Shown piece by piece: positions 8,526 through 15,923 of a stretch of DNA of 39,392 nucleotides. The notes beneath the pieces were generated by a model that did no database searches, was not told the DNA's origin, and worked only from the letters and a program-made list of their open reading frames with translations. The stretch spans positions 307 to 39,698 of the forward strand of contig JAGQPX010000063.1 in the NCBI GenBank assembly GCA_020426505.1, read 5' to 3'. The number at the start of each line of letters is the position of its first letter. Positions within the stretch are counted from its first letter, which is position 1. The position numbers and the translations under genes were made by a program. This stretch comes from Planctomycetaceae bacterium (GTDB taxonomy: Bacteria; Planctomycetota; Planctomycetia; Planctomycetales; Planctomycetaceae).

Positions 8526-9992
8526 TTAATGCTGCACCGGATAGCTGACCCCTTCTTCAGTGATCGAGCGCCCTTTTGAATCGAGGCTTGCTGGCAGAGC
8601 GCCGCCTTCTGAGGCAATGAGCGGCTTTCCGTGTGCGAGCCCGACGCTTGTGATGTAGATCAGCGCCAGCGGTTTCGCCGCCTCCCGACCCAATGCGTTG
8701 AGGCGCTCCTGCATGGCCGCCACCTTCTCGGGATACGCTTCGGCAAGGTTGTTCTGTTCGTAAGGATCCGTAGCGAGGTTATAGAGATCGACGCTCGTCG
8801 GAATCAATGAACGCCAGATCAGCTTCCAGTCACCCTGTCGCACGGCGCCACGGAATGGTTCGACGTTGTAAATCACTTCTGTGCGCGGTGACGGCAATCC
8901 CTTCGCGATGGTGTCCCACACGTTTACTCCGTCCAGTGGTTGACATTTGGCCGTCGAGGCGTCAGCAAGAGCAGCGAATGTCGGGTAGAGGTCGACAGCG
9001 TGAACGATACCTTCCACAATTCCCGGGTTGATGTTGCCCGGCCAATTGGCGCAGGCAGCGACGCGGTTGCCCCCTTCAAAGAGTGATCCTTTTCCATCGC
9101 GGTAGGGGCCATTGTCGCAAGGCAGCACTGTCTTTGAGAGGTCCGTCATCTGACCCGCAAACATGGCGTTTCGCGTCCCCCCGTTGTCGCTGTGAAACAT
9201 GATCAGCGTGTTATCTCGCAGTCCCTTGTGCTCAAGTGCGTCGACGACGTTGCCGATCTCATCGTCGAGACATGCGATCATACCCGCATAAGTACGGCGT
9301 GTTGGTTCGGCAATGTGCTTGAAGCGATCAATGTATTCCTGCGGAGCCTGATATGGTGTGTGCGGGGCGTTGAAAGTGAGATATAGATAGAACGGCTTGT
9401 CTGCACTCTGCCGGTGAATAAACCTCACCGCATCCGCACCGAGGAGTTGGGTGGTGTAGCCTTCTTCAGTCACCGGCTTGTTGTTGCGGAACCAGTCGAT
9501 CACGCCGGAATCGCTATGTGTGAAGTAGTCCAATTCTCCAATCATGGCACCGTACTGATAGTCGAAGCCGCGTTGCTTGGGCCAATACTTCACGTCCGCA
9601 TGTCCAAGATGCCACTTGCCAATGATGGCCGTGGTGTAGCCGGCATCTTTGAGACACTGCGACATGAGGTATTCACTTGTGTCGAGCCCGTAGTTAGCAG
9701 GGCCGGGAATCACGATGGTTTGCAATCCGTAACGAAACGGATATCGACCTGTCAGTAGAGCAGCGCGTGTGGGAGTACACATCGACTGCGTGTAGAACTG
9801 CGTAAACCTCGCTCCGCCGTTCGCCAATGCATCAAGATGCGGGGTCCTGAGGTCCGTCGCCCCATTGAATCCAACGTCCTTCCAGCCAATGTCATCGGCG
9901 ACGATATGGACGATGTTTGGTTTGTCCGTTGCACGAGTCACCGCACATAAGAAGGCCAACACAAGCAATGGGAGAATGAAGTGTTCTTTCAT
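8526..9992 (-). CDS. Sulfatase (arylsulfatase, formylglycine type)
   Basis: A 488-residue exported sulfatase. After a signal peptide (residues 1-22) come the metal ligands in HIVADDIGWKDVG (about 30-42). The active-site motif SMCTPTRAALLTGRYP follows, in which Cys72 (C-x-P-x-R) is converted to formylglycine by a maturase. HSDNGG near residue 220 gives the remaining Asp-Asn ligands, and the typical C-terminal subdomain includes GDWKLIW and LYNLATDPYEQNNLA. Planctomycetes carry many such enzymes for sulfated polysaccharides; the substrate is not predictable by eye. The frame is open further upstream, but ATG 9992 is supported by AGGGA eight bases before it and by the signal peptide. No sulfatase-maturating enzyme is in the window. 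Confidence 0.94.
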   Translation of the reverse strand: MKEHFILPLLVLAFLCAVTRATDKPNIVHIVADDIGWKDVGFNGATDLRTPHLDALANGGARFTQFYTQSMCTPTRAALLTGRYPFRYGLQTIVIPGPANYGLDTSEYLMSQCLKDAGYTTAIIGKWHLGHADVKYWPKQRGFDYQYGAMIGELDYFTHSDSGVIDWFRNNKPVTEEGYTTQLLGADAVRFIHRQSADKPFYLYLTFNAPHTPYQAPQEYIDRFKHIAEPTRRTYAGMIACLDDEIGNVVDALEHKGLRDNTLIMFHSDNGGTRNAMFAGQMTDLSKTVLPCDNGPYRDGKGSLFEGGNRVAACANWPGNINPGIVEGIVHAVDLYPTFAALADASTAKCQPLDGVNVWDTIAKGLPSPRTEVIYNVEPFRGAVRQGDWKLIWRSLIPTSVDLYNLATDPYEQNNLAEAYPEKVAAMQERLNALGREAAKPLALIYITSVGLAHGKPLIASEGGALPASLDSKGRSITEEGVSYPVQH

Positions 9993-10317
9993 GAGCGATC
10001 CCTGCGGAGGTAGTAACCACACGAGTGGCTCTGGTAGTTTGTCATCCAAGGCTGTGTATCCCTTGAAAGTTGCGAGTGTGCAACGCTCGATCTTAATCCC
10101 TCTTGACGACTCTGTCGTCCCAGATTGCCAGTAATCTGGGCCACCCACTCATCCAGTCTGCTTGAATACGGTGGTCCGTTATTCCACAAATCGGGCGATG
10201 ACTGGAATAGCGACGTAGGCTGGGATAGCCGATAGGCGTATCCCAGCACTCCGGTTGTCGCAGAACGCTGGGTTACGCTTCGCTCACCCAGCCTACATTG
10301 ACGACGCTGACAATCAC
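9993..10317. other. Gene-free stretch with nested palindromes
   Basis: No gene is visible. The stretch holds three perfect hairpins: CCCAGATT/AATCTGGG (10119-10140), GCTGGGATA/TATCCCAGC (10219-10247) and GCTGGGT/ACCCAGC (10267-10292). The last two are enclosed by GTAGGCTGGG (10215-10224) and CCCAGCCTAC (10287-10296). They look like two intergenic repeat elements side by side, between the DUF1559 gene and the sulfatase. Confidence 0.6.
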
Positions 10318-11289
10318 TCAGAAGTTGACCACCTCTCCATCGGACCTCTGGCCCAGCCAGCGGAAGGTGTTGTAGTCCGTGTTTTCGCTGAGGAAGTGGA
10401 CCGAGCCGTCGGCCATCAGGAAGTGCATGCCGCCGGTGTGGTTGCTGGAGAAGTTGACGATGTGGTTCGTCGTGTTGGGCGGATGATGCATGACCATCAT
10501 GCCCATCGTCTGGCCGACGTGTCCGAGCACGAGTGAGCCGGGGCCTTCGTCGGCCATCATCATCATGCCGGGCGTGCGGAACACGCCGGGAATGGCTGCG
10601 TACCATGTCGAGTCGGCAGCGATTGGCGACATGGACGCGTTGAAGTCATGCTCGTGCATGCGTTCGCCAGCGAGCATGGTGTTGGACGTGCCGTCGGTGA
10701 TCTGCCGCAACCGGGTGTTGCTGTTGCGGAAGAGGATGCCGGCGGGGTCCGGGTTGCCGGGCGCCATAGTCACGCTGCCGTAGCCATAGATGCCGACGTA
10801 ATTCGCAGCCGCGATGTCATAGTCGTTCGTGCCGTCATTGACGGTGAATTCATCCGGCCCCGTGTCAGAAGGACAACGGAAGGTCGACAGGACGGTTTGG
10901 CCATGTTCCAAATTGTGAGCATCCGTGGATACTTCATTGAAATCGAAATGATCGTAGAGCGGCTGCTGATCCAACTGCGGCAGGATCATTGTCCCCCAGG
11001 CGAAGCCGGCGCCCGTTTCGAGTGCAGCCGGGTCCGTCTTGGTCACGCCGCTGGAGATATAGCCGGGCGGGAAGGTGAGGTGAACGTCGTGGTAATTGTG
11101 CAGCGCGAGTCCGATCTGCTTCAGGTTGTTACGGCACTGCGTGCGACGAGCTGCCTCTCGTGCCTGTTGAACGGCGGGGAGCAGCAACGAAATCAGGATC
11201 GCGATAATGGCGATGACAACGAGTAGTTCAATGAGTGTGAACCCGCGCGCAGGGCGACGTCGGGCAGAGGAATGAGAGTATGTCTTCAT
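10318..11289 (-). CDS. DUF1559 prepilin-type N-terminal protein
   Basis: A 323-residue pseudopilin-like protein of the large planctomycete DUF1559 family. The N-terminus has a short basic leader ending in RPARG, followed by FTLIELLVVIAIIAILISLL. This is a type IV prepilin cleavage site (after Gly16) with the conserved Glu at +5 and a hydrophobic helix. Next is the family signature QQAREAARRTQCRNNLKQIG. Near the C-terminus is the HxxxxxxxxxDG element (HTGGMHFLMADGSVHFLSE). The family is thought to be processed and exported like pseudopilins; its role is unknown. The start at 11289 places the leader at normal length; the frame extends 16 codons upstream. A small Cys-rich secreted gene lies immediately upstream on the same strand. 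Confidence 0.95.
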   Translation of the reverse strand: MKTYSHSSARRRPARGFTLIELLVVIAIIAILISLLLPAVQQAREAARRTQCRNNLKQIGLALHNYHDVHLTFPPGYISSGVTKTDPAALETGAGFAWGTMILPQLDQQPLYDHFDFNEVSTDAHNLEHGQTVLSTFRCPSDTGPDEFTVNDGTNDYDIAAANYVGIYGYGSVTMAPGNPDPAGILFRNSNTRLRQITDGTSNTMLAGERMHEHDFNASMSPIAADSTWYAAIPGVFRTPGMMMMADEGPGSLVLGHVGQTMGMMVMHHPPNTTNHIVNFSSNHTGGMHFLMADGSVHFLSENTDYNTFRWLGQRSDGEVVNF

Positions 11290-11406
11290 GGAAATGGCTT
11301 TCGTGCATTGAGAATTGACGAACACATGCGAATGCACATGCCGTCCTCCATCCGCGCAGGGGGACGGGGACAGGTTGAACTGTGCATCCGAACGAACAGA
11401 GAGCGG

Positions 11407-11871
11407 TTACCCTGCCAGCGGGCGGGGGACCGGTTCGTCAGGACCATGTGCAATCGACGAAAGCCGATCGGAGCACGTCGCGAGCGTTGCGATTTGGTGA
11501 ATCGATGGGGACCATGTGGGGCGATTGCCGGTCAGTCGCGGTTCGCCACCGTTCGTCAGCAGACCGGGGAACTCATCCCCGCAGCCACAGCGAGATGCGA
11601 TCGATGGTGTCTCCTTCTTCGAGGAGGACTTCTTGCTGCAACAGCTTGCCTTCGTCTTGAACTGGCAGCAGCTCTTTTGACTGGCGGCTTCACCCGTGCA
11701 GCAGCAGGTGCCCGCGTTCCGCTGTTCGGCCGAGCACTGGCAGCCGGCGTCACAAACACCCGAAGCGGTTGCGGACATCGGCAACGGCAGGCCGATTGTA
11801 CTGCCAGCGAAGGTGAGCAACAGAAGCAGGGATGTCAGGCGTTGAAGCACGAACTCTGCACCAAAAACCAT
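11407..11871 (-). CDS. Small secreted Cys-rich protein, unknown
   Basis: A 154-residue protein with a hydrophobic signal peptide (about residues 8-30, ending near LPLPMSATA). A cysteine-rich segment follows (residues 40-98) with CDAGCQC, GTCCCTG, KSCCQFK, ASCCSKK and RCGCGD. The rest is a low-complexity tail. I do not recognise a named family. The clustered CC pairs suggest disulphide cross-links or soft-metal binding outside the cytoplasm. It precedes the DUF1559 gene by about 117 bases on the same strand, so the two may be co-expressed. The frame is supported by the signal peptide and cysteine pattern, which are unlikely by chance; the reverse frames here have no such order. The product is inferred and the family unknown. 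Confidence 0.7.
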   Translation of the reverse strand: MVFGAEFVLQRLTSLLLLLTFAGSTIGLPLPMSATASGVCDAGCQCSAEQRNAGTCCCTGEAASQKSCCQFKTKASCCSKKSSSKKETPSIASRCGCGDEFPGLLTNGGEPRLTGNRPTWSPSIHQIATLATCSDRLSSIAHGPDEPVPRPLAG

Positions 11872-12118
11872 TCACTCAAATTCAGCCATCATTGACGGCG
11901 TCAATCGAGCATAGTCGACCGGCAGAGCAACGTCGATGGTCTCCGTTGGCACTGCTGGGCAAGCCAGCAGGGTGGCCTTCGTTTCAATCGAGGACCAGGC
12001 GGCGGGCGGCGGGGTCAGGAGCAAAGCGAATGGCCCCGGTGTTTGGACGCACAATGTCAGGGCCATCCCGTTGGTCTGACCCTGCCACCCGATCCCAATT
12101 CTTAGCTGTGTCGCTCCA

Positions 12119-12820
12119 CTATGCGGCCTTCTTGGCAAACTTCTGGACTTCGTTCGCGACCTTCTTGCCGTAGGTGTGGCGGGCGATGAGGGTCGTGGCC
12201 CGGTTGAGCATCGTGGGGAGCATGGGCATTGGACGCAGGACGTCAATAATCAGCACGCAGCGGATGCCATCGCTGTGGTTGATCACCTCATGCAGATGCG
12301 AGTCGTCAAACAGGACTGCCTCGCCCAGTTTCCATGTGTAAGGCTGATGGTTGACGACGATGCAGGGGGGATTGTTTTCCGGCACGCGGAGGGCCAGATG
12401 GTAACGGAGATAGCCGAGGTACGGTCCTTCGTGAGCCGGGATCGACTTGCCCGGATCGAGGATCGAGAAGAACGCCTGAATGACGTTGGGGACCTGCGCG
12501 ATGGCTGCACACGTTTTGGGGAATCGCTTGCGGTTCGTCTCCACGCGATGTCCGAGCAACTCCAGCATGCAGACGCTCCAGTTGTGAGCGGTCGTGTCGG
12601 AGATCTTCGCTTCGCCTTTGTCGACGTCGTGATAGCGGGGCAGACGTGCTTCTGACTGAAGCAGGTCTTCCAACTCCTCCCGAATCTCCGGGAAGCACTC
12701 CGTCACCCGGTTGAGTTCGGGGTAGGTCTCGTTGATATCGAAGAAGGTCGGCCGCTTGTCGTACCCGACATACGGGGCATAGCAGCCATTCACCATTGAT
12801 TTGAAAATGTGGTAATCCAT
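12119..12820 (-). CDS. Aspartyl/asparaginyl beta-hydroxylase family oxygenase
   Basis: A 233-residue non-haem Fe(II)/2-oxoglutarate oxygenase of the Asp/Asn beta-hydroxylase (LpxO-like) family. Visible landmarks are SILDPGKSIPAHEGPY, whose His130 is a predicted iron ligand, RYHLALRVP, and LFDDSHLHEVIN with His177 as the second iron ligand, followed by R-C-V-L-I-I-D, the predicted 2-oxoglutarate-binding Arg strand. The family hydroxylates protein Asp/Asn residues or lipid A acyl chains. Which one applies here is not known. The start is ATG 12820, just after a perfect AGGAGG at five-base spacing; 15 further codons upstream are open but not needed. It stands alone, with no lipid A genes nearby. 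The C-terminus is basic and helical. Confidence 0.92.
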   Translation of the reverse strand: MDYHIFKSMVNGCYAPYVGYDKRPTFFDINETYPELNRVTECFPEIREELEDLLQSEARLPRYHDVDKGEAKISDTTAHNWSVCMLELLGHRVETNRKRFPKTCAAIAQVPNVIQAFFSILDPGKSIPAHEGPYLGYLRYHLALRVPENNPPCIVVNHQPYTWKLGEAVLFDDSHLHEVINHSDGIRCVLIIDVLRPMPMLPTMLNRATTLIARHTYGKKVANEVQKFAKKAA

Positions 12821-13078
12821 AACGGCCTCCTTGAGCCGCGGTTTGCCTGAGTGCGGTACGGTCACCGCGATCAGACTGCGGCAACGTGGCGGAAACTAAC
12901 GAACACGCATCATGGCGAGAACGGGACTTCGAGAGCGGCCAATTGCGGCACGGGTGACTTTATCTGTGCCAAGTCTTGCTGCGACCGGAGCTTGCGGTGA
13001 AACGGGGCCTCTTGGTTCAAGAACCCTCCAGTTCGACTTCCGGCAACGACTGCGCGTCGGACAGTCGATGTCGCCGAC

Positions 13079-14881
13079 TCAGGACGTCTGGCGGCCTTCC
13101 AACTCTTCCCAGCGGGCAAATAGCGTTTCGAGTTGCGAGTTCAAAGCCTGTTCGCGAGTACTGGCGTTGGCGAGGATGGAACCGTCCTGCTTGAAGAACT
13201 CCGGGTCGGCCATCTGTTCGTGGAGGTCGGAGAGTTCCGCCTCTAGCGTGCTGATCTGCTCTGGGATGGCGTCGAGTGCTTTCTGTTCCTTGTAAGTGAG
13301 CTTGACCGGTTTGCTCGCCGGTTTCGCTTGCGGTTTTGCAGACTGCGAGAGAGCCGAGACTTCTGATTCCGTCGCGTCCAACTGGCCGCGCTGACGCACA
13401 AAGTCGTCGTATCCGCCGTCGTATTCCTTTACGACTCCGTTGCCCTCGAAGGCGAGAGTGCTGGTCACCACATTGTTGAGAAAGGCCCGGTCATGGCTCA
13501 CCAACAGCAGCGTGCCGGTGTAGTCGGCGACAAGTTCTTCGAGCAGTTCGAGCGTCTCGGTGTCGAGGTCGTTCGTCGGTTCGTCGAGGACCATCACATT
13601 GGAGGGGCGTTTGAAGATGCGGGCCAGCAGGAGTCGATTGCGTTCACCACCGGAGAGATAGCGGGCAGGGCGGCGGGCCCGTTCGGGAGTGAACAGGAAG
13701 TCCTGCAGGTAACCGATGACGTGTTTGGATTTGCCGTTAATGACGAGCGTGTCCTGACCTTCGCCCACGTTCTGGGCCACTGTCTGCTCTTCGTCGATCT
13801 GCTCTCGTAACTGGTCGAAGTAGATGACCTGCAGATTGGTGCCGTGCCGCACGGAGCCTGACGTTGGTTCGAGGTCGCCAAGCAGCAATTTGAGGAGCGT
13901 CGTTTTTCCAGTCCCATTGGGACCGATGATGCCGATCTTGTCGCCGCGGGTGATCAGCGTCGACAGGTCTCGGACGACAGGCTGCGTGTCGCCGGGATAC
14001 GTGAACGAGAGGTTCTTCGTCTCGATGACCAGCCGTCCGGACCGATCCGCCTCTCCTGCCTGCATGCGGACGTTGCCGAGTTGATTGCGTCGCTGCTTGC
14101 GCTCTGATCGCATCTTCTCCAATGCTCGCACCCGTCCCTCATTGCGGGTGCGTCGGGCCTTGATGCCTTTGCGAATCCAGACCTCTTCCTCGGCCAGCTT
14201 GCGATCGAACGCTGCGTTCTGTTTTTCCTCAGCGTCGAGGGACTGTTGTTTGCGTTTGAGGAACGTGTTGTAGTCGCACGACCAGTCGAACAGCCGGGCG
14301 CGGTCGACCTCGATGATGCGTGTGGCCAGCGACTGGAGGAACACCCGGTCGTGAGTCACGAACACGAGCGTCCCCTTATACGCTTTCAGGAATCCTTCGA
14401 GCCAGGAGATTGACTCGATGTCGAGGTGGTTCGTCGGCTCGTCCAACAGCAGGATGTCGGGTTCGAGCACGAGCGCGCGAGCGAGCAGGGTGCGGCGCTT
14501 CATCCCGGAAGAGAGAGTCGCAAAGCGGGCGTCTCCGTCGAGAGTCATGCGAGTGAGCACGACTTCGACGGACTGCTCGATCTGCCAGGGTTCGAGATCG
14601 CCCCCCTTGGCCCCCGCAGCCACGACCTCCGAGACGGTCTCTTCCGTTCCGTCCGGCACCTCCTGCACGAGTCGAGCGATACGGACGCCACTGTTGGCTT
14701 TGATTACGCCATCGTCCGGCTCAATCTCGCCGACCATGATCTTCATCAACGTCGACTTGCCGGCCCCGTTCCGCCCGAGCAGGCCGATGCGTTCTCCCTT
14801 GTCGATCTCCAGATCGATACCCTCGAGCAACGGCTGACCACCGAAAGAGAACCGGATCTCACGCAGACTGAGGAGGGACAT
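13079..14881 (-). CDS. uup: ABC-F ATPase, Uup type
   Basis: A 600-residue soluble protein with two ABC ATPase domains and no membrane segment, the ABC-F architecture. Domain 1 has Walker A GLLGRNGAGKSTL, signature LSSGMKRRTLLARA and Walker B DILLLDEPTNHLD. Domain 2 has GIIGPNGTGKTTL, LSGGERNRLLLARI and NVMVLDEPTNDLD. A charged linker with RRTRNEGRVRALEKMRSERK joins them. The C-terminal 80 residues form a coiled coil (YKEQKALDAIPEQISTLEAEL), the feature that separates Uup from EttA. ABC-F proteins act on the ribosome; Uup has also been linked to branched DNA structures and transposon precise excision. It is likely a single gene, about 230 bases after the small membrane-protein pair. Confidence 0.94.
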   Translation of the reverse strand: MSLLSLREIRFSFGGQPLLEGIDLEIDKGERIGLLGRNGAGKSTLMKIMVGEIEPDDGVIKANSGVRIARLVQEVPDGTEETVSEVVAAGAKGGDLEPWQIEQSVEVVLTRMTLDGDARFATLSSGMKRRTLLARALVLEPDILLLDEPTNHLDIESISWLEGFLKAYKGTLVFVTHDRVFLQSLATRIIEVDRARLFDWSCDYNTFLKRKQQSLDAEEKQNAAFDRKLAEEEVWIRKGIKARRTRNEGRVRALEKMRSERKQRRNQLGNVRMQAGEADRSGRLVIETKNLSFTYPGDTQPVVRDLSTLITRGDKIGIIGPNGTGKTTLLKLLLGDLEPTSGSVRHGTNLQVIYFDQLREQIDEEQTVAQNVGEGQDTLVINGKSKHVIGYLQDFLFTPERARRPARYLSGGERNRLLLARIFKRPSNVMVLDEPTNDLDTETLELLEELVADYTGTLLLVSHDRAFLNNVVTSTLAFEGNGVVKEYDGGYDDFVRQRGQLDATESEVSALSQSAKPQAKPASKPVKLTYKEQKALDAIPEQISTLEAELSDLHEQMADPEFFKQDGSILANASTREQALNSQLETLFARWEELEGRQTS

Positions 14882-15114
14882 GACTCAAACACATGGACGG
14901 GGGAAGCAGTGAAAATCAGAAGTCTGCTTCTAGCGTGTGTTCGAGGTTTTGACCACCGAAGCAAGTCGGGAACATCTACGCCAAGCAGAGCAGCGAAGAC
15001 AGGACGAGGAGGCGTTGCTTGAGTTGGAACACAACACTTCATCCGCGATCCCACCTCACTCTGATTTCTCGCCAAGGCTCGAAATCCGTCCCTCTCCCTC
15101 CGGGAGAGAGGGTG
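14882..15114. other. Gene-free spacer with CCCTCTCCC-type hairpin
   Basis: No gene. It contains a hairpin CCCTCTCCC/GGGAGAGAGGG around 15091-15113, directly after the small membrane-protein stop. It may be the 3' end of that operon, or a copy of the CCCTCTCCC repeat also seen at 29725-29747. Confidence 0.5.
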
Positions 15115-15342
15115 TTATGCGCTGTCGGTGCCGACGCGTTCGAGGATCTCGCAGAGCATGGCGGTCTGCTTCTCGGTGTGTTCGTCGAGGCAGCGGAGGT
15201 GGTGAGTCCAGGAATCGCGAAGCGGGAGGACGAAATGCTTGGCCGTCCACATCGCACAGTGGCTGAGCATCCTCAGGAAAACGATCAGGACCAGTAACGG
15301 CGTACCGAGGTCAATGCAGCGTTCGAGCCAGTCCATGCTCAT
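15115..15342 (-). CDS. Small single-pass membrane protein, partner of the EBD-like protein
   Basis: A 75-residue protein. Residues 12-34 form one hydrophobic segment (TPLLVLIVFLRMLSHCAMW), followed by a charged, mostly helical cytoplasmic tail rich in His, Glu and Arg (about 42-72), possibly a short coiled coil. I do not recognise a family. Its ATG overlaps the stop of the upstream gene in the form ATGA, and GGGGAGGA lies just before it. A second in-frame ATG six bases later (15336) is better spaced. The overlap implies translational coupling with the ethylene-receptor-like protein and argues for a shared function. It could transmit a signal, or simply stabilise the partner in the membrane. 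Confidence 0.75.
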   Translation of the reverse strand: MSMDWLERCIDLGTPLLVLIVFLRMLSHCAMWTAKHFVLPLRDSWTHHLRCLDEHTEKQTAMLCEILERVGTDSA

Positions 15343-15707
15343 TCCTCCCCTCGATGAACGATCCAGACGATCAAGGCCAGATTGGCCAGCCATGAGATGC
15401 AGGCGGACTGCCAGGTCCACAAGGCGACGAGCAGAGCATTGGGGTACAGAAAAGGCATGATGCCTTCGATCAGATGACCGACGCCGCAACTGAAGATGAA
15501 AGCTGCAGAGATCAGCACCATGCGTTCGATCTTGAGAGGCTGTTTGAAGAAGCCCCGGCGATAGCCCTGCCACAGGATCAGCGGATTCACGGTGTACGCG
15601 AGGAAGAGAATGGTCGTCCCGCTCCAGTACAGCAGTTCCAGCCACTGGGGCCAGGAGCCGACGACACAACACCTGCTTCGCTGGAAAAATTCGACCATTT
15701 CGAGCAC
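15339..15707 (-). CDS. Stand-alone three-helix membrane protein like the ethylene-binding domain
   Basis: A 122-residue protein with three hydrophobic helices (about 29-46, 62-84 and 92-117). Helix 1 contains FLAYTVNPL, comparable to IALAYFSIPL of ETR1/SynEtr1. Helix 2 contains AAFIFSCGVGHLIE, comparable to GAFIxxCGxxHLM. This keeps Cys74 and His78 in the C-x3-H spacing that binds Cu(I) in ethylene receptors, as well as the equivalents of Tyr32 and Ile62. The Asp25 equivalent is Thr31. No kinase, GAF or PAS domain follows, so the sensor domain stands alone. The start is GTG 15707 or ATG 15698; neither has a strong ribosome binding site. It is coupled by ATGA to the next small membrane gene. 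The family call rests on memory of ETR1 and Synechocystis sequences; ligand binding is inference. Confidence 0.72.
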   Translation of the reverse strand: MLEMVEFFQRSRCCVVGSWPQWLELLYWSGTTILFLAYTVNPLILWQGYRRGFFKQPLKIERMVLISAAFIFSCGVGHLIEGIMPFLYPNALLVALWTWQSACISWLANLALIVWIVHRGEE

Positions 15708-15774
15708 CGGAAGAGTGATGGACAGCGAAGAGGCAGGCCTGTTGTCCTATCCGGTGCGGTTGCGCTGGTTGGGG

Positions 15775-15870
15775 GAATTGCAAAATACAAATTGCAAATT
15801 GAATCGCTCGATCTGACATGTACAGATTCAGCGAAATTGCCAATTCGCAATTCCTAATTTGCAATGACAC
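15775..15870. repeat. AT-rich intergenic repeat (AATTTGCAA type)
   Basis: An AT-rich patch with several copies of TTGCAAATT/AATTTGCAA and AATTCGCAATT in both orientations, unlike its GC-rich neighbours. It may form a cruciform or be a dispersed intergenic repeat. It lies between the AAA+ regulator terminator and the EBD-like gene, where the promoter of the small operon would be expected. Confidence 0.5.
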
Positions 15871-15877
15871 AACAAAT

Positions 15878-15908
15878 AAGCCCCTCTCCCGCGATGGGTG
15901 AGGGGCTT
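15878..15908 (-). terminator. Candidate terminator of the AAA+ regulator gene
   Basis: On the minus strand AAGCCCCTCACCC and GGGAGAGGGGCTT form a stem around a five-base loop, followed by TATTTGTT. It starts about 15 bases after the stop codon. The T-run is broken, so termination may be only partial. Confidence 0.55.
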
Positions 15909-15923
15909 TGGTGTGAAGAGTCT

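Noticed and set aside
15115..15870. One 251-codon minus frame covering both small membrane genes
   Set aside because: Only its last 75 codons look like protein. The part before overlaps the EBD-like gene in another frame and is Arg/His-rich with no structure; the ATGA overlap and ribosome site support two separate genes.
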